A DNA stretch of 64,000 nucleotides from Farysia itapuensis. Lineage: Eukaryota > Basidiomycota > Ustilaginomycetes > Ustilaginales > Ustilaginaceae. The notes beneath the pieces were generated by a model. The model was not told where the DNA came from. It worked only from the letters and a program-made list of their open reading frames with translations, and searched no databases. Positions 31,485 to 41,942 of this stretch are shown here, piece by piece. Made by a program: the position numbers and the translations under genes. How positions within the stretch are numbered: position 1 is the first letter of the stretch; every line of letters begins with the position of its first letter. The stretch is taken from NCBI GenBank assembly GCA_023212645.1, contig JALBYC010000014.1, forward strand, positions 286,621-350,620, written 5' to 3'.

Positions 31485-32003
31485 ATGCGTATGGTAAGTG
31501 CTAACGGCTCTTTGTGCCCCGATGCCACATTACTGACTGCCGCTATCAGCTCTCGGATCAAGATGCTTCGAACGAGACAGAAGTGACATGGCAGGACCAG
31601 CAGCACATTAACGCCTTCAGTCGGCTCAACAGTACCTACTCCGACCTAGTCGAGGATCTGCGTGTGAAGAAGGAGGAGCGTGAATCTCTCGACGACCTCG
31701 CCATGGAGCTCGAACTGGTCGATGACGAAGAGGAAAAAGTACTCTACCGTATCGCCGATACCTTTGTAGCCCTTCCCCACGCAGACGCCATGGAAAGGCT
31801 CGAGTCGGACCAGCGCCAATTGGACGAACAACTCGACGCCCTTTCAGTGCAAATTCAGTCGTACGACGATCAAATGAAGCAACTCAAGGTACAGCTCTAC
31901 GCAAAGTTCGGAGACAACATCAGTAAGTGAACCCTCTTGCCTGCATTCTCCACCACACACGACAAGCTGACAATCCTGCGGCACAGATCTCGAACGTGAT
32001 TGA
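31485..32003 (+). CDS. GIM3: Prefoldin subunit 4
   Basis: Exons are 31485-31493 (only MRM), 31550-31922 and 31987-32003, giving 132 residues. The introns (56 and 64 nt) have GTAAGT donors. The spliced N-terminus MRM|LSDQDASNETEVTWQDQQHI is the hallmark of prefoldin subunit 4, followed by NAFSRLNSTYSDLVEDLRVK, a DDLAMELELVDDEE beta-hairpin region and VALPHADAMERLESDQRQLD, with the C-terminal helix ending GDNINLERD. Prefoldin is the cytosolic hexamer that hands nascent actin and tubulin to the chaperonin CCT. The two coiled-coil arms flank the central hairpins as expected for a beta-type subunit. The 9-nt first exon is easy to miss in automated annotation. Confidence 0.95.
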
Positions 32004-32172
32004 CCGGAAATGCAGAAAAATGAATGTAGAAATGCTAGAGTAGAGGAGCGAAACGGGTAACGAAAGTGGTGCTTACGGGGGTAAGGGCCGGACAAGTCTA
32101 TGCAGAGAGGCCAATGGGGGGGGAACGGGGGAAGGGCGCACGAGGCAGGGAGAGGGACGGAGGCCAGCGCGT

Positions 32173-33468
32173 TTAGGGGTTGGCGAGATGCAGACCGGTG
32201 TTGCCTGGTCGTCGACCGTGCTGGTCGCTTTGTGGGGAGCCGGAGCGCTGACTGGCAGCGTCGGCGGGGTTGTGAGCGGCGTATGGCACGGGCTGGCCCT
32301 GGTACTGTTGCGGATACTGCTGTGGCGAGTGCGGGCCCAACGGCGGAGACGCATATCCGCCGTACTGACCATGTCCGTCCTGCGAACCGAGATAGTGTTG
32401 CGTCTCGGGCGCAGGTCCCTTGGAACCGACCGACATGCTGTGAGAAAGGCCGCCGTGGTTGGCAATCGACTGTGCGGTGGGGGACACGTAGCCAGGTGCA
32501 GCACCCCAGGCGGCTTCAGGCGAGTACTGTGGTTGCGGGCCAGCCCAAGCTTGCTGTTGCTGCTGCTGTTGCTGGGAATACTGCATGTGCTGTTGGTACT
32601 GTGGTCCACCGTAGGCCTGTTGCGGATGTCCGTAGTATGCGTCGTACTGGCCGGGCTGCTGCTGGACACTCGGTGAATGGCCAGCTACGTTTTGATAGTT
32701 GTAAGGCTGATCAGCCAGTTCGTCCATCTGAATTTCATTGACGTTGGCAACAGAGCCACCTTTGCCCTCGCCACCGCCAGCGCCACGACCATAGATGGCT
32801 TCTGCCGAAGACTCGTTGACGTGGTCATTTTCCTGACCAAAGGCGAGCCATTCGACCTCCTTTTGCTTCTTTGCTCGTCGCCGCAAGGGCAGCAAGATGA
32901 GCCAAATGAGAATAATCAGACCAGCAATTCCACCAGCAACACCACCGATAATGGCACCCAGGTTGCTGTTGGAGCTGCTGCCGGAGGAGCTAGCGCCTGA
33001 CGTGCCCGTGGAGGCAGCAGCCGAGGAAGAAGAGACGCCAGTGACGACGGCACCGCTGCTGTCTGTGCTGGTGATGGTGATGAGCACTACAGGTACTGAG
33101 CTCGTACCTGCTGCCGAGGTGGGAGCAGCACTAGTGCGAGCAGAAGAGGCAGCCGCTGCTACACTACTGGAAGAAGCAGCAGCTGCTGCGCTGGAGGAGG
33201 TGGCGGCAGCTGCCGTGGTTTGAGCAACGCTAGAAGGTGAACTTGTAGTGGCAGCCTGAGGAGCCGAAGTGGTGGAAGTGGTAGCAGCCGCCGGGGCTGA
33301 CGAAGTGGTTGCAGCGACCGAGGTGGTGCTGCCATCGATTCCAATCGAACTGGAGGCCAAAGTGAAGGTAGAAGTGGGTGAAGCGATATCGGCCAAGTTG
33401 AGCAGGGGAGGATAGGTAGAGTTGGACATGGTGATGGTGGACAAGGAGCAAGTCAGTACAAAGGCCAT
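32173..33468 (-). CDS. Ser/Ala-rich single-pass membrane protein, Mid2/Wsc-sensor-like topology
   Basis: The protein of about 431 residues has a long Ser/Thr/Ala-rich, presumably O-mannosylated, N-terminal ectodomain (about residues 20-175), one membrane span (LGAIIGGVAGGIAGLIILIW, then LILLP) and a basic stop-transfer RRRAKKQK. The cytosolic tail is rich in Gln, Tyr, Pro and Gly and includes a Q8 run. This layout resembles fungal cell-wall sensors such as Mid2, but no WSC cysteine domain is present and no clear cleavable signal peptide is visible; MAFVLTCSLSTITM could serve as a short signal. Start choices are ATG at 33468 or 33429; the frame further upstream begins at GTG. Function is inferred from architecture only. 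Confidence 0.7.
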   Translation of the reverse strand: MAFVLTCSLSTITMSNSTYPPLLNLADIASPTSTFTLASSSIGIDGSTTSVAATTSSAPAAATTSTTSAPQAATTSSPSSVAQTTAAAATSSSAAAAASSSSVAAAASSARTSAAPTSAAGTSSVPVVLITITSTDSSGAVVTGVSSSSAAASTGTSGASSSGSSSNSNLGAIIGGVAGGIAGLIILIWLILLPLRRRAKKQKEVEWLAFGQENDHVNESSAEAIYGRGAGGGEGKGGSVANVNEIQMDELADQPYNYQNVAGHSPSVQQQPGQYDAYYGHPQQAYGGPQYQQHMQYSQQQQQQQQAWAGPQPQYSPEAAWGAAPGYVSPTAQSIANHGGLSHSMSVGSKGPAPETQHYLGSQDGHGQYGGYASPPLGPHSPQQYPQQYQGQPVPYAAHNPADAASQRSGSPQSDQHGRRPGNTGLHLANP

Positions 33469-34313
33469 GCGATAACGGGAATGAGACGAGGTCTTGGCCT
33501 TGTCAAGCTCAAGCTCCCTTGCAAATGAAGTTGGGAGCACGCGCGCAGAACTTACACTTGTCGTTGACGCAGAGCCTGCTGGTCAGGAGCTGCATGCACA
33601 AAGCGCATCATCGTCATGTGGTGATGTGATTTCGGGCGTGTGCAATGTGACTGAACAGAGACAGAAACTCGATGTGATGTGGATGTGGTGGGAAGGCAAG
33701 CGCGGATCAGCAACCAACGTAACAGGGGTTGGCGCAGGCCTGTTAAAATCGAAAAGCAAAAAAAAAACTCTCGTGATATAAATCAAACTTATTAGTAGAC
33801 CGAAATGCAACCGCCCAAAGTGTGATGTGTCAACGCGGCAGCAGCGCAACCATCACCTATCTCATCACGCAGCTGCGAGACGACCGGATCGACATACACA
33901 GCCTCCTTTTATTTCTCTACCCCCATTTTTAACTTTTCCGACCGCTTCTACGCGCCGCCACATTTCGGATTTCCGCCGTGAGGCAGTACGCAAAAGGGTG
34001 CCGAGCCATGCCGCTCACGTGGCCGTCGCGTCCGCGAGACCCTTGTTTTCCCAATCCGACGTCCCCTTCCAGGCTTTCACTGCTTTGGTGGAAATTGGCG
34101 CTCTAACATGTTCATTGCGCCAACTTGCAACTTGCGCAACTTGCTCAGAGATCACACCATGAGCCTGAGCTTGCACCTTTGACCCACTTAGGACTTGAGC
34201 GGAATCACGTATTGTTCTGCCTTGCGTAAAGTTGTGACTCTGCTGCTGCTCGGGAAGCACTCGGTATAAGTAGCCAAGATGATGTTGTGTAACATGCAAG
34301 TCTGTGCAAGAAC
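33469..34313. other. Long divergent intergenic region, no gene seen
   Basis: An 845-bp region separates the divergent starts of the Mid2-like gene and the UPF0643 gene. It holds an A9 run and a GATATAAAT TATA-like element near 33774. CA-rich and CT-rich stretches occur, but no supported open frame. Confidence 0.5.
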
Positions 34314-35063
34314 ATGGGCGCCAGTAGAGTTCCGCTAGCAGAATGGGAAGCTGCTTCCGTGCCCGAAACAAAGGGCGAGCTGGAGACACTACGACCGATT
34401 CTGTCCCGCTTGCCCAGCAGTGAGGCAACGATGCCAGCTGCGGACGAGAATCTGGACTACATTGAGGCGGACAAGGTGCTATACACTCAGTCCCGTCTGC
34501 CGGCTCTTGATGCAGCGAGTCGTGAGCTGTGGCAAGCGCTGCACCTGTTCAGAGTGACCACACTCGACTACGCGCTACTCCCCTCTGCACCACACCCCAT
34601 CTCTTACGGTCAGACACCGTCTTCCTGCCCTGCCTTGGGCAACATCACCCATAGCGTTCTCGCCCATGTCGCGCAAAGCTTCAACTGGTCTCAACTGCCC
34701 CAGCTGCCACTCGAAATACAAGGCAAATGGTACGGAGTGCTCTTCCACTCTGTGCGAAAGCCCGGTTCGGAAAGCGCCAATTTTTATACAGCAGATCGCT
34801 TGGCACACGAAGAAGCGGTGCGAAGTGGCGGTCTGCTGATGTACTGGTACGGCGTGCCACATCCACGCACCGGTCTGAACCTGGCGACGTGCGTCTGGAC
34901 CAGTCGAGAGGAAGCGATCAAGGCCAGTCGTCTTCCCCGCCACGCTGTTGCGGCCAAATTCGCCGGACCGAGCTACGAGCGGTACGACCTGATGCGCTAT
35001 ACCATCGTCAAGCGCAAAGGCGACCCACACCTCCACCTCGCCCCTTGGGACAAGAGTTGCTAG
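34314..35063 (+). CDS. UPF0643 family protein
   Basis: This is a single-exon gene of 249 residues. The C-terminal half carries the conserved string of the fungal UPF0643 family: KWYGVLFHSVRKPGSESANF, YTADRLAHEEAVRSGGLLMY, WYGVPHPRTGLNLATCVWTS, then the ending YERYDLMRYTIVKRKG. The layout (aromatic LYWYG block, ATCVWTSR, paired Tyr/Leu near the end) suggests a small enzyme or ligand-binding fold, but no function is established to my knowledge. The stop lies 17 bp before the stop of the convergent IES6 gene, so the transcripts almost certainly overlap at their 3' ends. Confidence 0.75.
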   Translation: MGASRVPLAEWEAASVPETKGELETLRPILSRLPSSEATMPAADENLDYIEADKVLYTQSRLPALDAASRELWQALHLFRVTTLDYALLPSAPHPISYGQTPSSCPALGNITHSVLAHVAQSFNWSQLPQLPLEIQGKWYGVLFHSVRKPGSESANFYTADRLAHEEAVRSGGLLMYWYGVPHPRTGLNLATCVWTSREEAIKASRLPRHAVAAKFAGPSYERYDLMRYTIVKRKGDPHLHLAPWDKSC

Positions 35064-35080
35064 AATTCAGTTTTCTGTTG

Positions 35081-35868
35081 TTACATGATCTGAGAGGCGT
35101 CCCCGCGAACAGAGAGATAGGCATTGTCCACGCCGGGACCGAACTGCTTGATGATCTCATAGACTTCCACACTGTGGTAGCGCAGACCCGACTTGGGATC
35201 CGTATAGGGCGCAATGAGACCTGTCACATCGCAGTATTTCTTGGCTGGACGCAGACTGGGTGGCGCTTCCACCGACGAATCTGTGGCAAGAAAGAGATTC
35301 AGCTTTGCTGCCATTGGGTATTGAGAGCGCGAGCGCGCGCGCATGCGTACTTACATGTTGGGATATCTCGTTTGGGTACTGAGCTGTTTTGTGTGATGTC
35401 ATCCTCGTCATCTGCGTCTGGCGCGACTTCGTCTGGTGTACCTCCTTCGCTTTGGGGAGTGGGCGCAGAAGCAGCTGCGACACGTTCTCGTTCCTCTCGA
35501 CGTGCAAAAGCCTGGAGCGCAGCGCCGACCAGTTTGCCCTTGTTCTGCATGGCATCCTTCTTCTTGCGCTCGCGGAACTTGGCCCCTGCCGCTCGCATCG
35601 CCGCTTCCTGCTCCGCCTGCACCATCTGTTTCAACGACTTGTTGCGCCGTGACAAGTTGGACGAGTTGCGCGCCATACGTGCTGTGAACTCGGCATTCTT
35701 AAAAGGTCGCGGCGCTGCATGGAACGACAGCTGCTCTGACAACGACGGCGGAGCCGGTGTCGCCGAGCCCGAAGCTGACGGCCTCGACTTTGCAAACGCC
35801 CTACATCACACGGCTGGGTCAGTCTTTTGGCTTCGACAGCACTGCAAAAGCAGGTCTCGTACTTACAT
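35081..35868 (-). CDS. IES6: INO80 chromatin-remodelling subunit Ies6 (YL1_C domain)
   Basis: Exons are AT (35867-35868), 35355-35800 and 35081-35280, giving 215 residues. The first intron (66 nt, GTAAGT..TGTAG, with GACTGAC branch-like sequence) splits the start codon AT|G; the in-frame sequence upstream has no other ATG before a stop. The second intron (74 nt) joins RDIPT|YSSVEAPPSLRPAKKYCDV. The C-terminus is a YL1_C domain: KKYCDVTGLIAPYTDPKSGL, RYHSVEVYEIIKQ, AYLSVRG. The N-terminal FHAAPRPFKNAEF matches the Ies6 F.RPFK motif, followed by a basic helix (RRNKSLKQMVQAEQEA). Ies6 works with Arp5 in the INO80 complex. A wholly upstream start exon cannot be excluded. Confidence 0.88.
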
Positions 35869-36202
35869 AGCAGGACAGGCGTGGGCAAGAGTGTGAGTGT
35901 GATCAACGAACGATTCACCATACCACGAAGGAGATGAAGGCGCGATCAAACATTGCCAAATTAGAAACTAGAAATTGTTAGACCAGCAGATTTTGTTTGA
36001 CAGGTTGGATCTCGGCAAGGGAGCGGCAACAACAACAACACCCCGAGCCTAGTCGCCGATAGGACCCCTGGGCTAGCTGAGCCTGAATTGCCCATGGGAA
36101 GCGTGTGATAAAAATCTGAAGAGAGTGTTGCTCTTGAATGTGCCTTCCCCTCCCCCCGTTTGCCCGCGCGCACGCTCTCGTGTGGGTGACAAGTGCTGCG
36201 CT

Positions 36203-37738
36203 ATGAAGATACCTCCCGCGTTCAGAAAGTCTAGGGCGAGTACGGAGCCAAGGCAGAGTAGCGAGGTGCTTGTGACTAGGAGTGCGACGCCTGCTGTGAC
36301 GTCGCATGCTTCTGTGCCGATACGGCTTCACAATCGGACGTCGCTCGACTTGCTGGCTGTGTCGGTGGTGGCAGCCCTGGCTTCGTCCTCGACGGTCAAG
36401 AGCAGCAGCATTAATACATATACGACCAACGTACCGACTCGCAACACGCCGGTACCCATTCCGCCACAGACGGCGATCGATCTGCCCCAGACTGATCTCG
36501 AACCCTCGACCGCTGCGTCAAGCAAGGGATACGAGATCGAGCTCACCATCCTCGCACGAGGAGCTCCGGCCAACACCGCCCTCTCTGCAACTATCTCGGC
36601 AATCCCACCCACGTCCACCGCTACCACCCCAGCCACTTCCAGCACGGCTCGAAGGTGGAAGAAGCTCGACTTGATCGCCGGCAAGAGCAACGTGGGAGAG
36701 AAAAACACCCTAGCCTCGCTATCGGCGCTGCAGTCTATTCCCACAAGTGCGGAAGAAACAATACAGATCCTCGTCCTGCCCACACGCGACACCTTGTCGT
36801 GGATGAGCAGCTTACCCGACGACCAGCTCTTATCCGGGCTGTGTATTCCGGGAACCCACGAGAGCTGCGCACTGTTCGGCTGGCCTGTCTCTACCTGTCA
36901 AGAATCCAGCAGCTCGATTGCAGAGCAGCTGGCCAAAGGGGTGCGGTTCTTGGACATCCGACTGGCGCTCAAGTCCAACGTGCTGTACGCCTACCACGGC
37001 GTGCAGGATGAAAAGATGGCGTTTAGCAGCGTGCTTGAGCAGACGTATGGGTTTCTGGCGTCGCAGCCGCGCGAGACGGTCATCATGTCTATCAAGCAGG
37101 AGAATGCAGTGCCAGGCTTTGAGCAGGCTGTTATGGGCGGATGTGTCGCTGCAGCTGCTAACAGGTGGTATACGGGACCACGAATTCCGACACTCGGCGA
37201 GGTGCGTGGGAAGACTGTGCTTCTTTCACGCTTCGGCAGCTCCGACGCTCAACCTGGCGGGATTCATGCCGTCATCTGGCCAGACTCATCCCCCACACCC
37301 TTCAGCTACGACCTGCCAGACTCTCCCGACGGGAAAGGCACAAAGCAGAGCGTCGTGACGCAAGACTGGTACAACATTTCTACCCTCTCGGCGATTCCGA
37401 CCAAAGTCTCGCTCATCAGCACGCTCATCGCCCAGACCGGCACACAGCCGCACATTCTCGGTCTCAATTTCACCAATGCCGCCAGTTTCCCACTGGCCCT
37501 GCCACCCTTTGCGGCAAAAGGGATGGGCGATCAGACTGCCCCGGCGAAACACTGCTGGCAAGTGACCGGCATCAATGCCCTCTTTCTCGACCTCGTCGCC
37601 GACAAGCTCCAGCTTGTGCCGTCCAGCGCAACGACGAGCAGCGGACTGATGAACGTGTTCGCCATGGACTTCTTTGACCAACCGGGCCTAGGTGCTGACT
37701 TGACACGTCTGCTCATCGAGGCCAACTTCCAGCCATAA
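36203..37738 (+). CDS. PI-PLC X-domain phosphodiesterase-like protein
   Basis: The 511-residue protein has a phosphatidylinositol-specific phospholipase C X-box catalytic fold in its C-terminal 300 residues: WMSSLPDDQLLSGLCIPGTH (first catalytic His), then KGVRFLDIRLALKSNVLYAY, HG (second His), ETVIMSIKQENAV, TLGEVRGKTVLLSRFG and, near the end, FAMDFFDQPG. No Y, C2 or EF-hand domain is present, so it resembles the short PLC-like proteins of fungi and bacteria rather than eukaryotic signalling PLC. No signal peptide is seen at the first ATG (36203); the open frame further upstream starts at a non-ATG codon. The N-terminal 190 residues are Ser/Thr/Pro-rich, with a possible C2-like or beta-rich stretch (YEIELTILARGAPANT). 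Confidence 0.82.
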   Translation: MKIPPAFRKSRASTEPRQSSEVLVTRSATPAVTSHASVPIRLHNRTSLDLLAVSVVAALASSSTVKSSSINTYTTNVPTRNTPVPIPPQTAIDLPQTDLEPSTAASSKGYEIELTILARGAPANTALSATISAIPPTSTATTPATSSTARRWKKLDLIAGKSNVGEKNTLASLSALQSIPTSAEETIQILVLPTRDTLSWMSSLPDDQLLSGLCIPGTHESCALFGWPVSTCQESSSSIAEQLAKGVRFLDIRLALKSNVLYAYHGVQDEKMAFSSVLEQTYGFLASQPRETVIMSIKQENAVPGFEQAVMGGCVAAAANRWYTGPRIPTLGEVRGKTVLLSRFGSSDAQPGGIHAVIWPDSSPTPFSYDLPDSPDGKGTKQSVVTQDWYNISTLSAIPTKVSLISTLIAQTGTQPHILGLNFTNAASFPLALPPFAAKGMGDQTAPAKHCWQVTGINALFLDLVADKLQLVPSSATTSSGLMNVFAMDFFDQPGLGADLTRLLIEANFQP

Positions 37739-37836
37739 AAGCCGCGCTTCAAGAAACATGTTGTACATTAGCCAGAAACCATTGTTCAAACAAGAAGGGT
37801 GACATGTATGGGGGGGAAGGGTGGGAGAAAAGAGCT

Positions 37837-39390
37837 CTAGTATGTGTAGGGGAGCGAAGGTCCATTGCCGGGCTGCATACTGGGACTGGGACTCATGGAG
37901 ACAGTGGTCCCGTTGCCGAGGTCGAGGAGTAGGACGGAGCAGAACTGTTTGTGCAGGCTGTCTGCGCTGTCGCGGCGTTCTTGGTCTGGACCGGACGAGG
38001 GCGTGGGTGTGGTAAAGTGGAGCTGGTCACCTGGGGTGGGGGGCAATGCTGATGTGGGGGAATAGATGGACAGTGTCGAGTCTTCAGAGTGGCGCGAGTC
38101 GGAAGAAGGTGAACGGGAGAGATGCTGTGCGGGCAGCGTACCGCCGACAAGACGCGGAGTGAGCATCGAACTCATCTCGGCATCACGCCACGATTCGTCC
38201 AGTCGTAATGCAGGATCGCGACGTACATGCTGTGCTGCCGCTTGCCCCTTGACCGCCGTACCGGGAGATTCATGGGACAGGTCGAAACGCGGACGTGGCC
38301 TCGGTGTCGGAAACGGATCGGGAGCAAACTGCGACCACTGCGGCATATTCCACTGCACGGCATCCGGAGTGGTCGATGAGAAATGCGGGTCAATGAATCC
38401 ACTCTCGTTGGCCTGCATCATTCCCAAGTTGACTGCTGCCTCGTGTGCGTCTTCAGACTCGTCGCCGTACTGCGTTGAGGGAGTGCTCCACACTGGTAGA
38501 TTCCAGGAGAAGTCCGGGTTGGGTTTGGGTGGTGCGGACGGTGTTACTTGATTTTCGGGTAGATAGAGCGCGATTTCTTCCGTCAGAGACATGGAGACAA
38601 CGGATCTAGCGTCGTCGGCCGAGGAAGTCGAGCGACTCTGTTGCTCGAGATCCAGACCGACAGCTCGAGGGGATGCAGACGAGACCGGCCGCGGCGGTGG
38701 TGGCTCATACGACCCTTTTCGTCCGTCGATATTCCATTGATGCGGTGCGTAGATCCAGGTGTCTGCAATTCGAGGCGAGGCAGTGCCGCGTCCGCCGCCG
38801 GAGCGAGGACCCTCCCACGTCAGAGAATGCGATGATGGGGACGAGGGCGAAGAACTACCGGCGACGGCAAGGTGCGTGCCATGGTAAGTCGGTCCACTGC
38901 CCGGATCTCTGTCCGAAGGGGAAAAGGGGCTAGGGTTGTGAGATGCATGTCGGTTTGACGAGGGCGAGGACGGCATCGCCTGTTGTGGCTGAACCGAGCT
39001 CCTACGACGACCGTTTAGCCAGGACTGAAACAGAGACGGCCGTCGATGTGAGCTTGAGCTGCTCGGCGTGACGGTCGAGAAGGGCGACGAGGCCCCCGCT
39101 ACTGTCGCTGCACTGTACTGTTTTTTACCCGGTGAATTGGACGCTGATTCCGTCATGGACGGGCGTCGTCCACCGCCGGCTGCTGAGACCGAGGATCGAG
39201 GGAAAAAGGACGAGGGAGGACTATAGCCTGCCGTATCATCCTCACTGTCCCCATTCACGCTCGACCTGGACGAGGCGGTGGTATTTTTGGTGTGGTGACA
39301 CTGCAGCGTTCGACCTTGGTGCGCACATGCCACACACGCTGTCGATGCCGAAGCAAGCGACTTCCTTCGAAACGACGACACAAACACCAT
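37837..39390 (-). CDS. Uncharacterised Ser/Pro-rich protein
   Basis: This is a 517-codon frame starting at ATG 39390. I recognise no domain. It is strongly Ser/Pro-rich and probably disordered. Visible short motifs are a Cys pair near the start (STACVACAHQGRTLQC), a HRRPSLFQSWLNGRRRSSV segment and two repeated-looking pieces, DFSWNLPVWSTPS and VQWNMPQWSQFAP (about residues 293 and 345). The tail (FCSVLLLDLGNGTTVSMSPS) is more hydrophobic. The repeated W(N)LP/MP.WS pattern could be a short linear binding motif. The coding frame is long, uninterrupted and third-position GC-rich like its neighbours, which supports a real gene. Confidence 0.65.
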   Translation of the reverse strand: MVFVSSFRRKSLASASTACVACAHQGRTLQCHHTKNTTASSRSSVNGDSEDDTAGYSPPSSFFPRSSVSAAGGGRRPSMTESASNSPGKKQYSAATVAGASSPFSTVTPSSSSSHRRPSLFQSWLNGRRRSSVQPQQAMPSSPSSNRHASHNPSPFSPSDRDPGSGPTYHGTHLAVAGSSSPSSPSSHSLTWEGPRSGGGRGTASPRIADTWIYAPHQWNIDGRKGSYEPPPPRPVSSASPRAVGLDLEQQSRSTSSADDARSVVSMSLTEEIALYLPENQVTPSAPPKPNPDFSWNLPVWSTPSTQYGDESEDAHEAAVNLGMMQANESGFIDPHFSSTTPDAVQWNMPQWSQFAPDPFPTPRPRPRFDLSHESPGTAVKGQAAAQHVRRDPALRLDESWRDAEMSSMLTPRLVGGTLPAQHLSRSPSSDSRHSEDSTLSIYSPTSALPPTPGDQLHFTTPTPSSGPDQERRDSADSLHKQFCSVLLLDLGNGTTVSMSPSPSMQPGNGPSLPYTY

Positions 39391-39988
39391 TGTGCGTGCA
39401 GCAATCCTCTAGAGGAGAGAAGGGGAGAGAAAGGGATGAGGAGGGGGGGGGGGGGGAATATAATGGGCATTGCTCAAACACACGACGGACTAAAAAGCAA
39501 TTCCGGACAAGATCATGATGCAGCGTAGAAAGTGGCGTTCAATGTGCAAGCGAACGAACACGGGGGAGTGGCCACAAGCACACGAGGGCCATTCCATGCC
39601 TGCTGATCTCGGAGGCAAACAAGAGCAAGCCACCCACCACCGAATGCGTGTTGACAATTACTATTGAATTTTGCAGCGGTAATGCGACTCTCGACGGGCA
39701 ACTTTCGGTACCTGAACTCGAGCGGAGAAATAAAAACAAGAAAAGGAAAACAATAATAAAGAGAATTTGACCAGATTGGAATGTTTGAAATCCCATCTTC
39801 GACGTCGTGTTTTAGCCATGCAGCTGTCAGAGACACCGTGCCTGCCGGATCGTGTTATTCCGCAGCTGCAAAGTATTCGTCATGAGAAATTGTGTGTCGG
39901 TGATGCAAGAAAAATTGGCTCTTTTGCGCTAAAAGTGTTTCATACGCTTCGGTCGCTTATGCACAAGAGATCTGTGGTACCTGATTTT
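39391..39988. other. Intergenic region with a G14 run
   Basis: A 598-bp region lies upstream of the Ser/Pro-rich gene and downstream of the carboxypeptidase stop. It contains a run of 14 G (39443-39456) in a purine-rich tract. No supported gene was seen. Confidence 0.5.
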
Positions 39989-41737
39989 TTACAGCTTTTC
40001 GCCGTCCAACCAGCGGTTGAGCATGGAAAGCGCCGCATCAGGCTGGTCGTATGGAACCCTAGAGAGACATTTCCGCGGGTGTGTCAGTACCGCTGAAAGC
40101 GCAACTAGAATCTTGGCACAAGAAACTTACATGTGTCCGGCGCCGTAGACAGTGGCCCAGGTGAGACCGCCTCCACTCTGCGTTTGACCAGCCTTGACGC
40201 CATCGACGATCCATTCGTAGTTGGACGCATTGTGCCATTGGGCGGAGTTGGACCAGTCGAGCGTCTCTACCCAGCGCAGGTTGCCCTGCCAGTTGCAGAT
40301 CCAGTCGAGCGTGCCCACATAGATGAGAGCGCGGAAGCCACGTTCCAGCAAGGCCGCTACATTGTATCCATTGTCATGCACCGAATCTAGATTCGCCGCA
40401 AATCCCAATGCGACGTCTTGGCTGCAGCTCTGAAACGAGCCAATCTCAGACTTGCTCGCTGCGCCGACCAGCGTTCGCACATCATCTCGGTCCAGATAGG
40501 CCCGAATGTCGGCCGTGACGCCGTAGCAGAGATTGGGCGAATATCCTGCCTTGCAAGTGTCGAGGATGTTGTATGGATTCTGGCCCGTGTTCATGTAGGG
40601 ATACTGGATCTCGAGATCGCACCTGTCGAGCCACATTTCGCACAGATCGGCATTGTAGCTTTGCACACAGTGCTCGGCCATGTTTTGCTGGCACTTGGGG
40701 ACGTAGTTGGCCATGCGCTTGCACGTCTCGATGCTCAGGAGCGGTTCTTGTCCCGTGTTGCCGCGACGCGTGCACGTCATGTCGTAGTAACCCGAAATCT
40801 GCTTGCTCACGTCAGTCAGCCCATTGCCGATGAGGACACCTTTGAGTGTGATCAGTTCGTCTTTGTCCACCTTGTGACCTGCTCGAACTGCTTTTTGCGT
40901 GATGCGGTGGTTTTGGTCGGCAACCTCACTGGCAAAGATGGGAATGTATCGGCCGCCATAGGACTCGCCTGCCATGTAGAAATCGTTGTCCTTGAAGCGG
41001 TCAAAGGCGGAGAAAAAGACGCGGAGGAAGGCATAGACGTCTTTGGCGCCTCGCTCGGTCGAGTAGACGTGCTGTTCGGTCTTGCTGTACGAGTAGCCGA
41101 CACCCACGGGCTGGTCGATGAAAAACACACTGGCGCGGTTGGTCCAGGACTGCGGATGCCAGACGGTACCATTGATGGGTGGACCTGAAGAACGTTTGCC
41201 GCCCTGTTCGGGGATACGGCATGGTCCGAGTTCCATAAAGAGACCCATGGAGCTGGAGCAGCCCGGTCCCCCATTCGTCCACATGATTACGGGATCCTTG
41301 GACGGGTCGGAGCGCGACTCGAAAAAGTAGAACCAGAGACTCTTGCCGCCATGTTCAGTGTCAATGTAGCCCGACCAGGAAGCGACGGTGGGGTCGCAAA
41401 AGGCATTGGGGTCTGATGCGCCGCCCGCTGGACGGTAGAGCTGCTTGATTCGCACGCTCACTGATGGGAAATCACGGTGACTGAGCACGGTGAATTCGCC
41501 CTTTTGTGCTGCTACAATGTCTTCAGCGCTGCTTGAGCCAAAAGCAGCGGCACCGATCGAGTCGAGAGGCAGCTCGACGCGTGGAGGACCGCCGATGCCC
41601 GAAGTAGACGAGAGAGTATCGTCTGATGCCACTGGCCATTGACCACGCGCTGCTCCGACACCAAAGTGCGCCTGATCGAGACTAGCAGCGGTAGCAAATG
41701 CCACTGTCAGAGCAGCCAACAGCGCAAACGTCTTCAT
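39989..41737 (-). CDS. Secreted or vacuolar serine carboxypeptidase (S10 family)
   Basis: Exons are 40131-41737 and 39989-40058, giving 558 residues. The 72-nt intron (GTAAGT..TCTAG) restores the end of the catalytic motif: YGAGHM|VPYDQPDAALSMLNRWL. A signal peptide (MKTFALLAALTVAFATAAS) starts at the ATG that follows a run of Ile codons in the upstream frame. Family S10 landmarks are all present: MWTNGGPGCSSSMGLFMELG (oxyanion and substrate site), VFFIDQPVGVGYSYS, the nucleophile in YMAGESYGGRYIPIF, the catalytic Asp in YVGTLDWICNWQGN, and the catalytic His in GAGHM. N-glycosylation sites include PPINGTVW and WHNASNYE. It shares a 205-bp divergent promoter with the PRCC-domain gene. Confidence 0.95.
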
Positions 41738-41942
41738 GATGATGATGATGATGGGAAGGACGAGGGAGTGTGCGCGGAGCAAGGCGATCCGTTGCACGAG
41801 CCACGCTTTGTCAGTGATAGCGATTCCTTCCGCCGCGCCAACTTTAATTCGCCGGATGAATAGCCGCGATCCGCGATTTGCCCGATTTGCGCGATTTGAC
41901 AGCGAACAATCCAGGTCTAACACTCCCTCTTTCACCACCACC

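Noticed and set aside
34727..35896. Plus-strand 389-codon frame spanning UPF0643 and IES6
   Set aside because: It runs in a different frame over one recognisable gene and antisense over another, with no plausible domain.
40418..41188. Long plus-strand open frame of 256 codons opposite the serine carboxypeptidase
   Set aside because: It lies wholly antisense to a catalytic domain with all S10 motifs; it is a shadow frame caused by GC-rich codon use.
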